Of a stretch of DNA of 64,000 nucleotides, positions 16,880 through 27,514 are shown piece by piece. Position 1 is the first letter of the stretch; each line of letters opens with the position of its first letter. A program made the translations under genes and the position numbers. The notes under the pieces were generated by a model, which worked only from the letters and a program-made list of their open reading frames with translations, did no database searches and was not told where the DNA came from. Source of the DNA: an uncultured Porphyromonadaceae bacterium (lineage in GTDB: Bacteria; Bacteroidota; Bacteroidia; Bacteroidales; Muribaculaceae); assembly GCA_900544305.1 (NCBI GenBank), contig UQUV01000002.1, forward strand, positions 72,615 through 136,614. Reading direction: 5' to 3'.

Positions 16880-19588
16880 TCAACAAGTCATTTTCAAGGT
16901 CTTCACGGAACCGTCGGAAAGGCGCACTGAAACCAGGTAGACACCCGTACTCAAATCCGAGAACCGCACTTCGCCGGCAGCATCCGTAGTCGTTGTCAGC
17001 AGCAGTTTGCCATCCACTGAATACAGGCTGACCTCCAAACCGGCCTGACCGGCAACCAAAGTCGGCACTTCGCCTCCGCGGATATAAATGGATTCGGCAG
17101 CCACGTCAGTCACTCCCGCCTCAGCACTGTAGACAAACGAAGAAACGATCCAGTCGGATGTTGCCGTCTTACCGTCATCACCGATATAGGAAACATTGGC
17201 ACGCACGTAATAGGTTGTGCCGTCTTTCATATAGGAAGAACCGACTTTCAGTTCAGACAATTCTCGAGTCTCAAACTGGAAGCCCGAGAAAGAACCGGCG
17301 TATGACGTACGAGCCGGGAAAGAACTGGAAGCACTGATCCAAACCGTACACAAGGTCACACCCGGCTGCGGCTTCACCTGAATTTTCGAATTGCTGTAGA
17401 GCGTTACGCCTTCGGTAGCCGGATTGACAAATTCGGGAGCAGCGGCAGGCATTACCTTTACCGTAAACTCGACAACGGAACTTTTGAAAGCAATGCCATC
17501 CACTTCAGCCGACACCTGTAAATAGTAGGTTGTACCGCCACACAATACATATTGAGGAATCTGGAAGGAAGAAGCGGTAGCATCCGTTTCATAAACCACA
17601 TCCGACATGTCAATTTGGGAAGACACCTGAACATGATAGGTAACATCACCCAAGGCCGTCCATTCTACCGTCAGATTGTCGTCACAGCCCGTAGCACCGT
17701 TTTCCGGAGAAATCACACGGAACGCGTCTACCGAAAATGAATTAATGTCAGAAGCCACATCCTCCGAATTGTTCTGACGGGCAATCACCTTCCAATAGTA
17801 GGTCTTGTCGGCCTCGAAGGCATACACGTCGACCGACGGGATGTAATTGGCTTCCACTTCCTTTCGGGCCAAAACATTTTTCATTTCGGCATCGTCGGAA
17901 ACGACGATTTCATAAACCGACGACGAACCGTCCCAACGGAAGTTGAATACGCCCGGAGCCTTTTCGCCCTGAACCGGGAATGTCGGAGTCGGCTTCACAG
18001 CTGTTTCTACCGGCTGGCCTACGAAGAAGGCACTGTACTCGTTACCGTAACGGTCGAGAATAGCCACGGCATAATTGTAGTTGTCCAAATCAGCCTCGGC
18101 GATGCCGAAACCGGGGTAATCGGCCTCAGCGTCAGGAATTTCATACATATTATCGTAGCATACAATGTGCAGATATTCCGCTTCCTTCCGGAAAGTATTT
18201 GTGTCGACCGACTTCGGAACGAAATAAATGGCATAGCGCACGTTTTCCGGTCCGTCCCACGACAATGTTCTGCCGTTACGCTGCAAATTGCTGACAGCGC
18301 CGGGACATTCTGCCGGCATCCAAGTAACAGCCGGAGTCAACGAATTCGATTGAAACACATAATTACGCAAATAATTCATCAGGTACAGGTATTTATAATC
18401 TCCAGGGACAGACAAATCGTATCCACGACGCGTACTCAATGATTTCCAAGGAAAATATACCGTACCCGGAGCACCCATCGTGTCAGAAGTTCGAGTCAAA
18501 TCAATTTGGTCAAGGAACTCTGAAAACAAAGCCTGAGTACTAGCTGTATTGGAGAGATCCTGACTGATATAGCAATGACGATTGTATTTGGCCGTCACTT
18601 CGTACCACCACGGTGTAATCAGTCCGTAGTCAGCGTTCGTATTACCAATCCGCCAATACACCTGTGGCGAAATGAAGTCAATCGAGCCTTCGCTGATCCA
18701 CGCCATCGGGTCAGAACAAATTCCATTGTACTGCCAGTCGCTGCCCGGACAGGGAGTGACCCCGTATTTTGCAGCTACGTCCGCGTTGCTACAAGCCACA
18801 CCGGCAGGACTGATACCGAAACGCACCCAAGGTTTTGTCGACTTGATATAGTTGTTCACCTTGCGCACCATATCGTTGACATGCTCGCGACGCCAGTCAA
18901 GCTGGCTCAATGTTCCGCCCTCTTCCTTGTAGGCGGCATAATCCTCCGCATCATACGATTCAGGCAGACCGTTCTGATAGAAATAGTCGTCGAACACGAT
19001 GCCGTCCACATCATACTTGTCCATGATGTCGGCAATCACATCCACGATACGCTGTTTCACTTCCGGAAGTGCCGGATTGAGGATCGTCCAGGTGCGTTCC
19101 GAGGTTGTCCATTTGAGCAACCATTCCGGGTGGCTGTTTTCATAGTTCTTGTCACCACCATTCTGTCCCCAGCCTTCATAGTAGGCGGAGTTCTGATAGC
19201 GGTAAGGGTTCAGCCACGCATAAACTTCCAGACCACGCTTGTGAGCCTCTTCCAGCAAGAAGGCAAACGGGTCGAAAGCCGGAGCTACACCGCGAGTTCC
19301 CGAAACATAGCTCGACCATGGCTCGTATTTGGAATCATACATGGCATCGCACATGGTACGAACATGATAATAGATTGTAGTGAAATTATTTCGCTGCAAT
19401 GAATCAAGATTAGTGCAACAAAGTCGTTTCATTGCTTCAGCATTTGATGCAGTAATCTTACCCGAAGGCCAGTCGGCAACATAGGCCGACATCCACACCG
19501 CACGGTGTTCGCGCTTTTGCGCTGCCGCCTGCGGCAAGCAGCAAAACATCAGCATTGCGATAATCGAAAGTTGGAATATTTTTCTCAT
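16880..19588 (-). CDS. GHL10-type family 10-like glycosyl hydrolase with FN3-like repeats and T9SS tail
   Basis: 902 residues from ATG 19588 (the longer frame to 19663 lacks a leader-like start). Signal peptide ends LPQAAAQ. The catalytic region (about 25-400) is the GHL10/DUF187 TIM barrel: REHRAVWMSAYVADWPSG, GLEVYAWLNPYR, VDGIVFDDYFY, VRFGISPAGV and IDFISPQVYWRIG. Two or three fibronectin-III-like modules follow (about 450-800) and a T9SS type A tail closes the protein. Relatives act on bacterial or host glycans, but specificity is not established. It is the clearest enzyme of the SusCD locus. Confidence 0.88.
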   Translation of the reverse strand: MRKIFQLSIIAMLMFCCLPQAAAQKREHRAVWMSAYVADWPSGKITASNAEAMKRLCCTNLDSLQRNNFTTIYYHVRTMCDAMYDSKYEPWSSYVSGTRGVAPAFDPFAFLLEEAHKRGLEVYAWLNPYRYQNSAYYEGWGQNGGDKNYENSHPEWLLKWTTSERTWTILNPALPEVKQRIVDVIADIMDKYDVDGIVFDDYFYQNGLPESYDAEDYAAYKEEGGTLSQLDWRREHVNDMVRKVNNYIKSTKPWVRFGISPAGVACSNADVAAKYGVTPCPGSDWQYNGICSDPMAWISEGSIDFISPQVYWRIGNTNADYGLITPWWYEVTAKYNRHCYISQDLSNTASTQALFSEFLDQIDLTRTSDTMGAPGTVYFPWKSLSTRRGYDLSVPGDYKYLYLMNYLRNYVFQSNSLTPAVTWMPAECPGAVSNLQRNGRTLSWDGPENVRYAIYFVPKSVDTNTFRKEAEYLHIVCYDNMYEIPDAEADYPGFGIAEADLDNYNYAVAILDRYGNEYSAFFVGQPVETAVKPTPTFPVQGEKAPGVFNFRWDGSSSVYEIVVSDDAEMKNVLARKEVEANYIPSVDVYAFEADKTYYWKVIARQNNSEDVASDINSFSVDAFRVISPENGATGCDDNLTVEWTALGDVTYHVQVSSQIDMSDVVYETDATASSFQIPQYVLCGGTTYYLQVSAEVDGIAFKSSVVEFTVKVMPAAAPEFVNPATEGVTLYSNSKIQVKPQPGVTLCTVWISASSSFPARTSYAGSFSGFQFETRELSELKVGSSYMKDGTTYYVRANVSYIGDDGKTATSDWIVSSFVYSAEAGVTDVAAESIYIRGGEVPTLVAGQAGLEVSLYSVDGKLLLTTTTDAAGEVRFSDLSTGVYLVSVRLSDGSVKTLKMTC

Positions 19589-19688
19589 AATTTGATTTTC
19601 TAAAATGACAATAGCTGTCCCCATCTGCATGAACAAACAAGAAACAGCTATTGATTTTAACAATTATCTTACTATCTAAGCGTCACGT

Positions 19689-21389
19689 TTAGAAAAGTTT
19701 GGATTTAGCATCATTAATTGTGATACCCAAAATCTTGTCCGCACAGTTTTCAACATTGACAATCGTCTTGGAAGTCGGGTCGTAGTATTTCAAACCAGTC
19801 TGGTAAGAAGATGAATCCTTAGCATCCTTGTTGAAACCGAAATATACATAACCGGTTTCCTCATCAACTGCCATCTGTGTTACATAAACACCTTCCGCAT
19901 CAGTTGCATTGATTGGGTCAGCATCCATCTTGATTTGTTTTGTAAAGGCAGTACCCGAAAGAGCTACACCGTCAGCCGGCAGCGGATATTCATAGAAACC
20001 GGCGTCAGTCTTCGTACGCCATACGTAGAGGGCATTGCGAGATTCGTCCAAAGTAAAGCCCTTCAAGTCGACGGAATTCAGCACGATTTCGTTAGGAATA
20101 CCCGGAGCATCGTTGTAGGAAGAATAGATGTCTGTTGCCTTAAAGCGGAAGATACCCTTACCGTTGTAGCACTTGCCCCACCAGTAAGTATCCTTGGAAT
20201 CCTTGAGTATTGTTGTGCTGATAGCACCGTAGGCAAGACCCTTATTGAAATAGCCCAGGTTATCGTTCTTCACCAGATAGTCGCTCTTTTCAGTAGCACC
20301 GCGAGTTGACAAAGCCATCTTGCGGATACCGGTGTTACGGTCAGTGTAAATCAAGTTGCTGCCGTCGACAGTTCCGAAGAACGGGTCGTTGAAGGCTGTC
20401 TGGCCGACATTGGTTACGAACAAGTTGGTTGACTTGCCGTCAGCGCTCATTACATTAATCTCACCATCGCCGTTCACACCGTTTTCATCGTTGATGTAAG
20501 TGTACTGCTTGCCGGCATCGAGAATGTAAATCCATCCTTCGTTCTCGCCTTCAGCATTAGGAATGGAAGCAAATACCAAATTGAAAGGCATTGTACCGCT
20601 CTTGACACCCATATCGAACGGAAGGTTCTTTGTTCCGGCAGGAACTTTTGTCGGGTCGATAAGTTTCAACGCCTTGATGTTGCCGTCCAATGCAGCATAG
20701 TAAAGCGTCTTGCACTCGTAAGGAGCACCTACTTGAACATTTACGTAAGAATCCTCCAACTGACGGTTTTCACCATCTGTGTCAAACCATGTCTGGAGAG
20801 TGATGCGCTGAGAACCGATATTGCGGAATTTCAGCTTACCCGGATATTCCACATTACCGTTTTCATCGGCATAACCGACAAACTGAGTCATTTCCTCACC
20901 GGCTTCGTTGGTAGTTCCTTCCGGGAATGTCCATACGTATTTCACTTTCAAGTTTTCAGGATTCGGCAGGAAGATGTCGAAATCAACCGTCACATCATTG
21001 ATAGTCAACACATCGGCACTTTGAGATTTTACAGAAAGCACCGGAGCGATATCGTAGATCATGATGGGATATGTGCATGAACCAACACCTTCAACGGTCA
21101 GTTTCACCTGATAAGTACCGGCTTTTGCATACTTGTGAATAGGATTGGCTTCGTTAGAAGTTATTCCGTCACCAAAATCCCAAGTCACATTACCGGTTTT
21201 GGCAGAAGTGTTGGTAAACTGAATTTCAGAAACGACATAATAGTCGAGAATGTATTCATCGCCTGCAACAGCATAAATGAAGTCAACATCTTTCGACGGG
21301 AAATCCACATAGTCAGGATCCTTCTCGATACAAGATGTAAACAACACAACCAATGTTGCAATAAGACCTATATTTCTTAGTAGTTTCAT
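19689..21389 (-). CDS. Surface lipoprotein with PKD domain and propeller-like region
   Basis: 566 residues from ATG 21389. Lipoprotein signal LIATLVVLFTSCIEKDPDY (Cys about residue 18). A PKD domain lies near residues 50-120 (GNVTWDFGDGITSNEANPIHKYAKAGTYQVKLTVEG). The C-terminal two thirds has repeated strands (WIYILDAGKQYTYIND, NLIYTDRNTGIRKMAL, RNALYVWRTKTDAGFYEY) suggesting a beta-propeller. Placed directly after the SusD-side lipoprotein (14 bp), it likely serves as a surface glycan- or ligand-binding protein in the role of SusE/SusF. Confidence 0.78.
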   Translation of the reverse strand: MKLLRNIGLIATLVVLFTSCIEKDPDYVDFPSKDVDFIYAVAGDEYILDYYVVSEIQFTNTSAKTGNVTWDFGDGITSNEANPIHKYAKAGTYQVKLTVEGVGSCTYPIMIYDIAPVLSVKSQSADVLTINDVTVDFDIFLPNPENLKVKYVWTFPEGTTNEAGEEMTQFVGYADENGNVEYPGKLKFRNIGSQRITLQTWFDTDGENRQLEDSYVNVQVGAPYECKTLYYAALDGNIKALKLIDPTKVPAGTKNLPFDMGVKSGTMPFNLVFASIPNAEGENEGWIYILDAGKQYTYINDENGVNGDGEINVMSADGKSTNLFVTNVGQTAFNDPFFGTVDGSNLIYTDRNTGIRKMALSTRGATEKSDYLVKNDNLGYFNKGLAYGAISTTILKDSKDTYWWGKCYNGKGIFRFKATDIYSSYNDAPGIPNEIVLNSVDLKGFTLDESRNALYVWRTKTDAGFYEYPLPADGVALSGTAFTKQIKMDADPINATDAEGVYVTQMAVDEETGYVYFGFNKDAKDSSSYQTGLKYYDPTSKTIVNVENCADKILGITINDAKSKLF

Positions 21390-21403
21390 TTGAGTTAGCA
21401 TTA

Positions 21404-22507
21404 TTAGTTAAGTGTCACTTCCATTTTGTCTGTAGTATAGCCCACATTGCCGACAGTATCAACCACCTTGAAGGTTACACCAAGAGTGTAAGAACGTGAG
21501 TAGTTGACAGTGTAGACTTTCTCAGCAGAATCGTAAATCCATGCCGTAAACGGAATCAAAGAAATCAAGTCCTTGAACAACGGCATATAGTTGGAACGAA
21601 CAGCCGTCACAGGGCCACCGACATTGTCATCATAACGGCAGAACACCCATGGTGAAGATTCGTACACATCGTAGAGCGTTACTCCTTCCGGTGCCTGGTC
21701 GTTCAAACCGATTTCATGATAGACTGTCACACCGTTCTCAATTGTCACATAATACTTACCGACAACATTGAATTGAGTAGTAGGATTACCGGCACCGTCC
21801 ATCTTGTAGATTTTAGTATACCAGACATCACTCTTTTCTGCCACATCGGCCGTTGCCAGCCCGTTCAATTCGCCGTTGGTGTTCAACTGCGGATATTTGG
21901 CAATCACGCTGTTGATCTGGTCAACCGTAAAATCGTAATTTACATAAACGTGACGGAGGTCATTGTAGTAGAGACTGTCCTTTGTCAGATAGTCGATAAC
22001 CTTGTTCGTAAATTCCTCTTCAAAACCATCAGGGAAATACTGATCGAATTTTGCCTGATCCCATGTTCCGATGTTTGACCACGTAAGGGATTTCAATGTC
22101 TGAGAAGTCGGGAACTTGGCATTGATTTCAAATTCATAGCCGTTGAACACAGCCTGCTCGTGAGGGAATGTAGCGATCACCTGCGAAGCACGTACAGTAT
22201 CAACATTTGCCACTGTCTGCGTGTAGGCGAGACTCGAAGTAAGCTTCAATGTCACTGCCGCTGACTCCGACTGAGAAACAAGCGCCCAAACTTCCGACTG
22301 CTTCGGAGTGTGCTCCTTGTCCGTATAATATTTTCCTTTGAAAGAAACACTGTCGCCGGCATTTGCTACGGTACTACCCAATTCCCATGACACTGTCGGT
22401 ACTGCCTGCCCCGGAGTCATAATTTCATTGAACGGGTCATGGACAGCACATGACGACATTGCCAACATTGCCACAGCTACTGTTCCTAATTTATATTGCA
22501 ATTTCAT
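21404..22507 (-). CDS. SusCD-associated lipoprotein, function unknown
   Basis: 367 residues. Lipoprotein signal VAVAMLAMSSCAVHDPF. No domain recognised beyond beta-rich segments (SFKGKYYTDKEH, YVTIENGVTVYHEIGLNDQ). It sits 21 bp after the susD-like gene and 14 bp before the PKD lipoprotein, so probably forms part of the surface assembly of this locus. Its role is inferred only from position. Confidence 0.65.
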   Translation of the reverse strand: MKLQYKLGTVAVAMLAMSSCAVHDPFNEIMTPGQAVPTVSWELGSTVANAGDSVSFKGKYYTDKEHTPKQSEVWALVSQSESAAVTLKLTSSLAYTQTVANVDTVRASQVIATFPHEQAVFNGYEFEINAKFPTSQTLKSLTWSNIGTWDQAKFDQYFPDGFEEEFTNKVIDYLTKDSLYYNDLRHVYVNYDFTVDQINSVIAKYPQLNTNGELNGLATADVAEKSDVWYTKIYKMDGAGNPTTQFNVVGKYYVTIENGVTVYHEIGLNDQAPEGVTLYDVYESSPWVFCRYDDNVGGPVTAVRSNYMPLFKDLISLIPFTAWIYDSAEKVYTVNYSRSYTLGVTFKVVDTVGNVGYTTDKMEVTLN

Positions 22508-22528
22508 AACTTTTTTCTTTGTTTAAAA

Positions 22529-24436
22529 TTATTCTTGAGTCAATGAAGTACGTACACCGGCCTCTTCAGCCCAAATCATCGGTTTGCGCAACCATTCGTG
22601 GTTTTTGTAAGCACCGAGACGTTCCAACTCAGCACGGTTGTATTTTTCTTCCGTTTCAGGGTCGTAATTGATACGTTGAATCCAAGTATTTTCCTTCTGA
22701 GCGTCGGTCAGACCGTCAACCCAATACGGAGCATACAAGTTGTACGGACGGCGGAGACCCGGATAGATGATTTCCTTGTTAGCACCGATACCGTAGTTGT
22801 TGCGGTTGTTGCTGTAGTGGTAGCGACGCATGTCAGTCCACTGTTCCGGCTGCATGTACATGGCCACATACTTCTGCATCATCAGGTCGCTCAACGTATA
22901 TTCGGATTCGTTAAAGAACCAATGGTGATTACCCGGAGTTGACGGATCGGTCACTCCTTTAACTGGCATAGCCAATTCATTTTCCTGATCTTTGTCATCA
23001 AGAAAGGCATCTACGATAGCGTTCCAACGAGCCTGAGAATAGGTGAACACACCTTCCTGACTGTCGCGAGTATCGATTTTCTGGAAATTGCCTGTAGCCA
23101 ATACGTTACCCGGATACATGACATTAGGATATTTCTTCTGGAAGGCTTCCAAGTGACGCTGAATGTTGGCACGTGTAGCCTCTTTTGCCAAACGGCAAGC
23201 TTCTGACTTGTTACCCATCCAATATTGTGCTTCAGCCTGAATGAAGTAAAGTTCTTCCATTGTAAAGATAGGCACGTAAGCGTCAACTGAACCTGCGTAG
23301 GCACCTGAATACAAATCAGGATAGTCGGAAGTCTTGTAAGATGTACCGGCACCGATATTGTTTTCCAACCAGCGGAGTTTTACAATCGAAGCAGAACTTG
23401 TTGCAGAAGTAGGACCCGTACGAGGTTTGAAAAGCAAAATGGCACGAGGGTCATCGGCATAACCACGCAGAAGCACAAAACTTCCAGATTTAGCTGCATC
23501 ATTTTTGTTAAACACACCGAAGCAGTTTTCCATCAAGAATTTTGAAGGAACAGCGTCTGTCAGCAAGTTAGCACGTGATTCCCATGCATTGATAACCGGC
23601 TGAGCGTCGCTCCAAGGAGAGTTCTGCTGCATTGTACCGCCATCGAAATTGTAACGCGGTTCGCTGCCAAAGAATGTTCCGTACATCGGGTCAGCCTGCC
23701 AGATTTCAATTGCCTTACCTGCAGCATCGTAGATAGCCTTACAAGTTTCTGATGAAGTGTTCACGTTAGGAATATTACGGAGAAGGATACGAGCCTTCAC
23801 AGCATAAACCAAACCTTTCCACTTGTTCAAGTCACCGGCATACACACGGTCTTGCTTGATAGTGATATTCTGGTTACCAGGAGCCTGTGTATAAGCAGGA
23901 TTTTCGAAATCCTTAATTAAAAGGTCTGCTTCTTCGAGCATCCACTTGTAGATACTTGCCTGAGTATCGTATGTCGGAGAATTTGACTTATAGGCATTTG
24001 AACGAGGCATATCGCCGAATGCATCAGTAGTCATCTGAGTAGACAACAGACGGATAGCACGGGCAATCAATGTATAGTTCGGAGAATTTACCTCTTCGGC
24101 ATTCTTGATCAATTCATTGATGTTTGCACCAATATCATAGAAGTGACGGCGCCATTGCGGGTGACGGTTCATTGTCAGGAATTCCCAACCACTCTTATAA
24201 GCGTAGGAACCAGTCTGTGACTTACCTGTTGTAGTCAAACACTGCGATAGGTAAATGTAATATTCAGCATGGTCATAATTTGTCTGCGCAGCATAGTAAA
24301 CAATGACCGGCAATCCCACTTCAGCCGTGATGCTGGCTGCCTTGTCGGGATTTTCATTATCATCGAGCATATCAACGCAACTGGTACCAGTGATACCCAG
24401 CAGCAATGACATCGCTATTAATTTCAATTTGTTCAT
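22529..24436 (-). CDS. SusD/RagB-like outer-membrane lipoprotein
   Basis: 635 residues. Lipoprotein signal LLLGITGTSCVDMLDD. SusD-like-2 features: TLIARAIRLLSTQMTTDAFGDMP, the TPR-like helices LVYAVKARILLRNIP and MEELYFIQAEAQYWMG, and a late LMMQKYVAMYMQPEQWTDMRRY segment. It forms the ligand-capturing lid over the SusC channel encoded 15 bp upstream. Confidence 0.92.
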   Translation of the reverse strand: MNKLKLIAMSLLLGITGTSCVDMLDDNENPDKAASITAEVGLPVIVYYAAQTNYDHAEYYIYLSQCLTTTGKSQTGSYAYKSGWEFLTMNRHPQWRRHFYDIGANINELIKNAEEVNSPNYTLIARAIRLLSTQMTTDAFGDMPRSNAYKSNSPTYDTQASIYKWMLEEADLLIKDFENPAYTQAPGNQNITIKQDRVYAGDLNKWKGLVYAVKARILLRNIPNVNTSSETCKAIYDAAGKAIEIWQADPMYGTFFGSEPRYNFDGGTMQQNSPWSDAQPVINAWESRANLLTDAVPSKFLMENCFGVFNKNDAAKSGSFVLLRGYADDPRAILLFKPRTGPTSATSSASIVKLRWLENNIGAGTSYKTSDYPDLYSGAYAGSVDAYVPIFTMEELYFIQAEAQYWMGNKSEACRLAKEATRANIQRHLEAFQKKYPNVMYPGNVLATGNFQKIDTRDSQEGVFTYSQARWNAIVDAFLDDKDQENELAMPVKGVTDPSTPGNHHWFFNESEYTLSDLMMQKYVAMYMQPEQWTDMRRYHYSNNRNNYGIGANKEIIYPGLRRPYNLYAPYWVDGLTDAQKENTWIQRINYDPETEEKYNRAELERLGAYKNHEWLRKPMIWAEEAGVRTSLTQE

Positions 24437-24451
24437 ACGTTTTCCAGTTTT

Positions 24452-27400
24452 TTAGAATGTAGCACTAAGTGAGAAGTTAAAGCTGCGTGTAGTCGGTACG
24501 CTGTAGTTATCGATACCGGCAGAACCTGTACCACCACCTGTACCTGCGAGGATTTGCGGGTCAGAACCGGTGTACTTAGTCAACAAGAACAGGTTACGAC
24601 CTGTGGCTGAAACTTTCAAGCCCTTGATAGGACATTTCTTCGACAACAGACGAGACAAGTCATATCCTAAAGTAACATAGCTCAAGCGGATATAAGAACC
24701 GTCTTCGATAAAGTTGGAAGAAACAGCATTGTAGTAGTTGGTGATGAAGTTGCTGTCGACGATGACAGGAGTCGTGTTAGGAACATATGTTCCGTCGGCC
24801 TGTTTCACCACACCCTTGATTACCACTTCGTGGCTACGATATTTCGTCAACAGATTTTCCATGCCGTTACCGTTCAAGCCACGGCGAGTTACGTTGACAA
24901 CGTCACCGCCCATACGGCCGTCAAACAAGAATGATACGGAAAGGTCTTTCCAGCTGAAGTTGGAACCCAAGCCGAGCAACCAGTCCGGTTCACGGTTACC
25001 GATCAAGTTATTCTTAATGGCGCTGATGACAGGATAGCCTTGTTCGTTACAGATGATTTGTCCGTCAGGAGTACGCTCGTAATCCTTACCGGAGATAGCT
25101 GTAGTAGAACCATTCAAATAAGCTGTCGGGAAGATATCGCCGTACTGTGTACCAGTAATTTCGATAACGTCATCCGGCAAGTAAAGCACTTTACCACGGT
25201 TGAATGAGTAGTTGGCAGTTACGCTCCAGTTGAAGTCCTTCGAACGCAAGATGTCTTGAGTCAATGTCAATTCAAGACCTTTGTTCTCGATAGAACCTTC
25301 GTTACGTGTCTGGAGAATAGTACCTGATGTAGGAGATACACGTACTGTCACAATCTGATTGTCGACTGTTGTTGAATACCAGGCAACATCCAAACGAGTG
25401 CGGGAATCGAAGAAGCGCAAATCTGCACCGATTTCCCATGAACTTGTCATTTCCGGTTCAAGTTGGTTAGCAACGGCTGTGGTTGCATCAATACCCCAAC
25501 CTCCGTCAGGGAATACTTCCCAGTTCTTATAAGAAGTAGTGAAGCGGTATGCAGGAGCATCCTTACCTACCTTCGCCCAGTTACCACGGATTTTACCGTA
25601 AGAGAACCAGTCGTTCTGGAGTTTGAACAATTCAGAGAAAATCACACCGGCAGTAACTGACGGATAGAAATATGTACAGTCAACCTGCTTCAATGTTGAA
25701 GAACCGTCGTAACGACCGGTTACTGACAATTGAGCCATACCTTTATAGTCGAAGCGCAATTCACCGAAATAGCCGAACTTGTTTTTGCGAGTGTGAGCCA
25801 ACGACATGTAGTAGTCAGAACCCGTACTTGTTGTGAATGTGTTCGGGTCAGTGTTCATAAAGCTGTAGAAGTCACCGGCCAATTGGAAATCCTGACCTGC
25901 CATCTGTGCAGAAATGCTGTTGTTTTCCTTATATTCAGCACCGGCCAAAAGATTAATACCGAAATCTTCAGCAATATCAAAATTATATGTACCAACGATT
26001 TGAGCTGTAAACTGGTCGCTGTTTGAAGGCTGGAATGTGTAAGAACCGAATTTGTAACGGTAGTCAGCCAATGCGCTGCTTTCAGGATCAGTAAAGTCGC
26101 TGTCTACGAAACGGGAAACTGTATAAGAGTCATAAGTTGAATAGCCCTTATCGTAACCAATCTTACCGGTGAACACCAAGTTCTCAACCGGTTCGTAGCT
26201 GATTTGACCGTTGATAATCGTACGGGTTGCATCCGTTTCGCTCTTATCCATATAACGTCCGAAATATGGAGAAACTGTTGCACCGATCTTTTCTTCGTCT
26301 GTAAGGATATCCCAGTTGTCGTAACGGTTGCTCCAGTTAGGACGGCCTTCAAGAGTTGCATAGTCGGCCATGTTTCTGTTGATTGACCAACCGTAAACTG
26401 TTGACATGCTGTTACCGAAACCACGGCTCTTGCTGTTAACGAAGTTAGTTGACAATTGGATTGTCACATACTTCGACGGCTTGAACTCACCTTTCAAGAA
26501 GATGTTCAAACGATTTTTGTAGTCATTTGGAACCACACCTTCATTGTTCATGTAGCTGGCAGATGCATATGCATTGAACTTTTCATTACCGCCAGAAATT
26601 GACATATCGTATTTCTGAAGGAAACCTGTTCCAAGGAAATCACCGACATTGTCATATACACGGTCTTCTGAAGTCAAATACGGACCCCAACCACCTGTAG
26701 CATTTTCCTTATAGAAACCTTGGCTACCGGCAATGAACCGATCCTGGATATTCGGCACACGCATACAGTTGGAAAGTTCCCAGCTACCTTGAGCTGTTAC
26801 TTTCAACTGACCTTCCTTACCCTTCTTGGTTGTAATCATGATTACACCGTTGGCAGCTTCCTGACCATAAAGGGCAGATGCAGCAGCACCCTTCAACACG
26901 CTCATGTTTTCGATATCGTTCGGGTTCAAGTCACCGAGTGAAGAACCGCTACCACGAATCGGCATACCGTCGACAATTACCAACGGTTCGTTGCTTTGAG
27001 AAGTGTTGATAGAAGAGATGGCACGAATCACCACCTGAGTGGATGAGTTAGGAGAACTACCGCCTGTTGAAACCTGCAAGCCGGCTACCTTACCCTGCAA
27101 AGAGTTGGCGAAGTTGGCAGACTGACCGGCAGTCACATCGTCGGCATCCAACGACTGAACGGCGAAGTTCAGTTTCTTCTTTTCTTGAGTCTGGCCCATG
27201 GCTGTTACCACAACCTCTTCAAGAACCTGAGAATTTTCTTTTAACACTACATTAATTACGCTCTGATTACCGACTTTCACCTTCTCGGTATTCATACCCA
27301 CGTAACTAAAAACCAGGACGTCAGAGTCCTTTGCATCAATTGTAAATTTTCCATCAAAATCGGTAGCTGTACCGGTGGTCGTTCCGTCAATCATAACCGT

Positions 27401-27514
27401 TGCACCGATAACCGGCAACTGGTCGGATTGAGCAGTAACTACACCCGTAACAGTGCGGGCATAACCCACAACCGCCATAAGGGAAAATAACAGAAGCAAT
27501 AACTGTTTTCTCAT
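24452..27514 (-). CDS. SusC/RagA TonB-linked outer-membrane protein
   Basis: 1020 residues from ATG 27514 (the frame opens at 27589 without a leader-like sequence). Signal peptide LLLLLFSLMAVVGYA, then a carboxypeptidase-regulatory-like domain (VTGVVTAQSDQLPVIGATV...GKFTIDA), the SusC/RagA signature LEEVVVTAMG, plug (VIRAISSINTSQSNEPLVIVDGMPI) and a 22-strand-type barrel. It is the first gene of the run down to 15145. The protein imports an oligomer, possibly a glycan given the GHL10 enzyme. Confidence 0.95.
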   Translation of the reverse strand: MRKQLLLLLFSLMAVVGYARTVTGVVTAQSDQLPVIGATVMIDGTTTGTATDFDGKFTIDAKDSDVLVFSYVGMNTEKVKVGNQSVINVVLKENSQVLEEVVVTAMGQTQEKKKLNFAVQSLDADDVTAGQSANFANSLQGKVAGLQVSTGGSSPNSSTQVVIRAISSINTSQSNEPLVIVDGMPIRGSGSSLGDLNPNDIENMSVLKGAAASALYGQEAANGVIMITTKKGKEGQLKVTAQGSWELSNCMRVPNIQDRFIAGSQGFYKENATGGWGPYLTSEDRVYDNVGDFLGTGFLQKYDMSISGGNEKFNAYASASYMNNEGVVPNDYKNRLNIFLKGEFKPSKYVTIQLSTNFVNSKSRGFGNSMSTVYGWSINRNMADYATLEGRPNWSNRYDNWDILTDEEKIGATVSPYFGRYMDKSETDATRTIINGQISYEPVENLVFTGKIGYDKGYSTYDSYTVSRFVDSDFTDPESSALADYRYKFGSYTFQPSNSDQFTAQIVGTYNFDIAEDFGINLLAGAEYKENNSISAQMAGQDFQLAGDFYSFMNTDPNTFTTSTGSDYYMSLAHTRKNKFGYFGELRFDYKGMAQLSVTGRYDGSSTLKQVDCTYFYPSVTAGVIFSELFKLQNDWFSYGKIRGNWAKVGKDAPAYRFTTSYKNWEVFPDGGWGIDATTAVANQLEPEMTSSWEIGADLRFFDSRTRLDVAWYSTTVDNQIVTVRVSPTSGTILQTRNEGSIENKGLELTLTQDILRSKDFNWSVTANYSFNRGKVLYLPDDVIEITGTQYGDIFPTAYLNGSTTAISGKDYERTPDGQIICNEQGYPVISAIKNNLIGNREPDWLLGLGSNFSWKDLSVSFLFDGRMGGDVVNVTRRGLNGNGMENLLTKYRSHEVVIKGVVKQADGTYVPNTTPVIVDSNFITNYYNAVSSNFIEDGSYIRLSYVTLGYDLSRLLSKKCPIKGLKVSATGRNLFLLTKYTGSDPQILAGTGGGTGSAGIDNYSVPTTRSFNFSLSATF

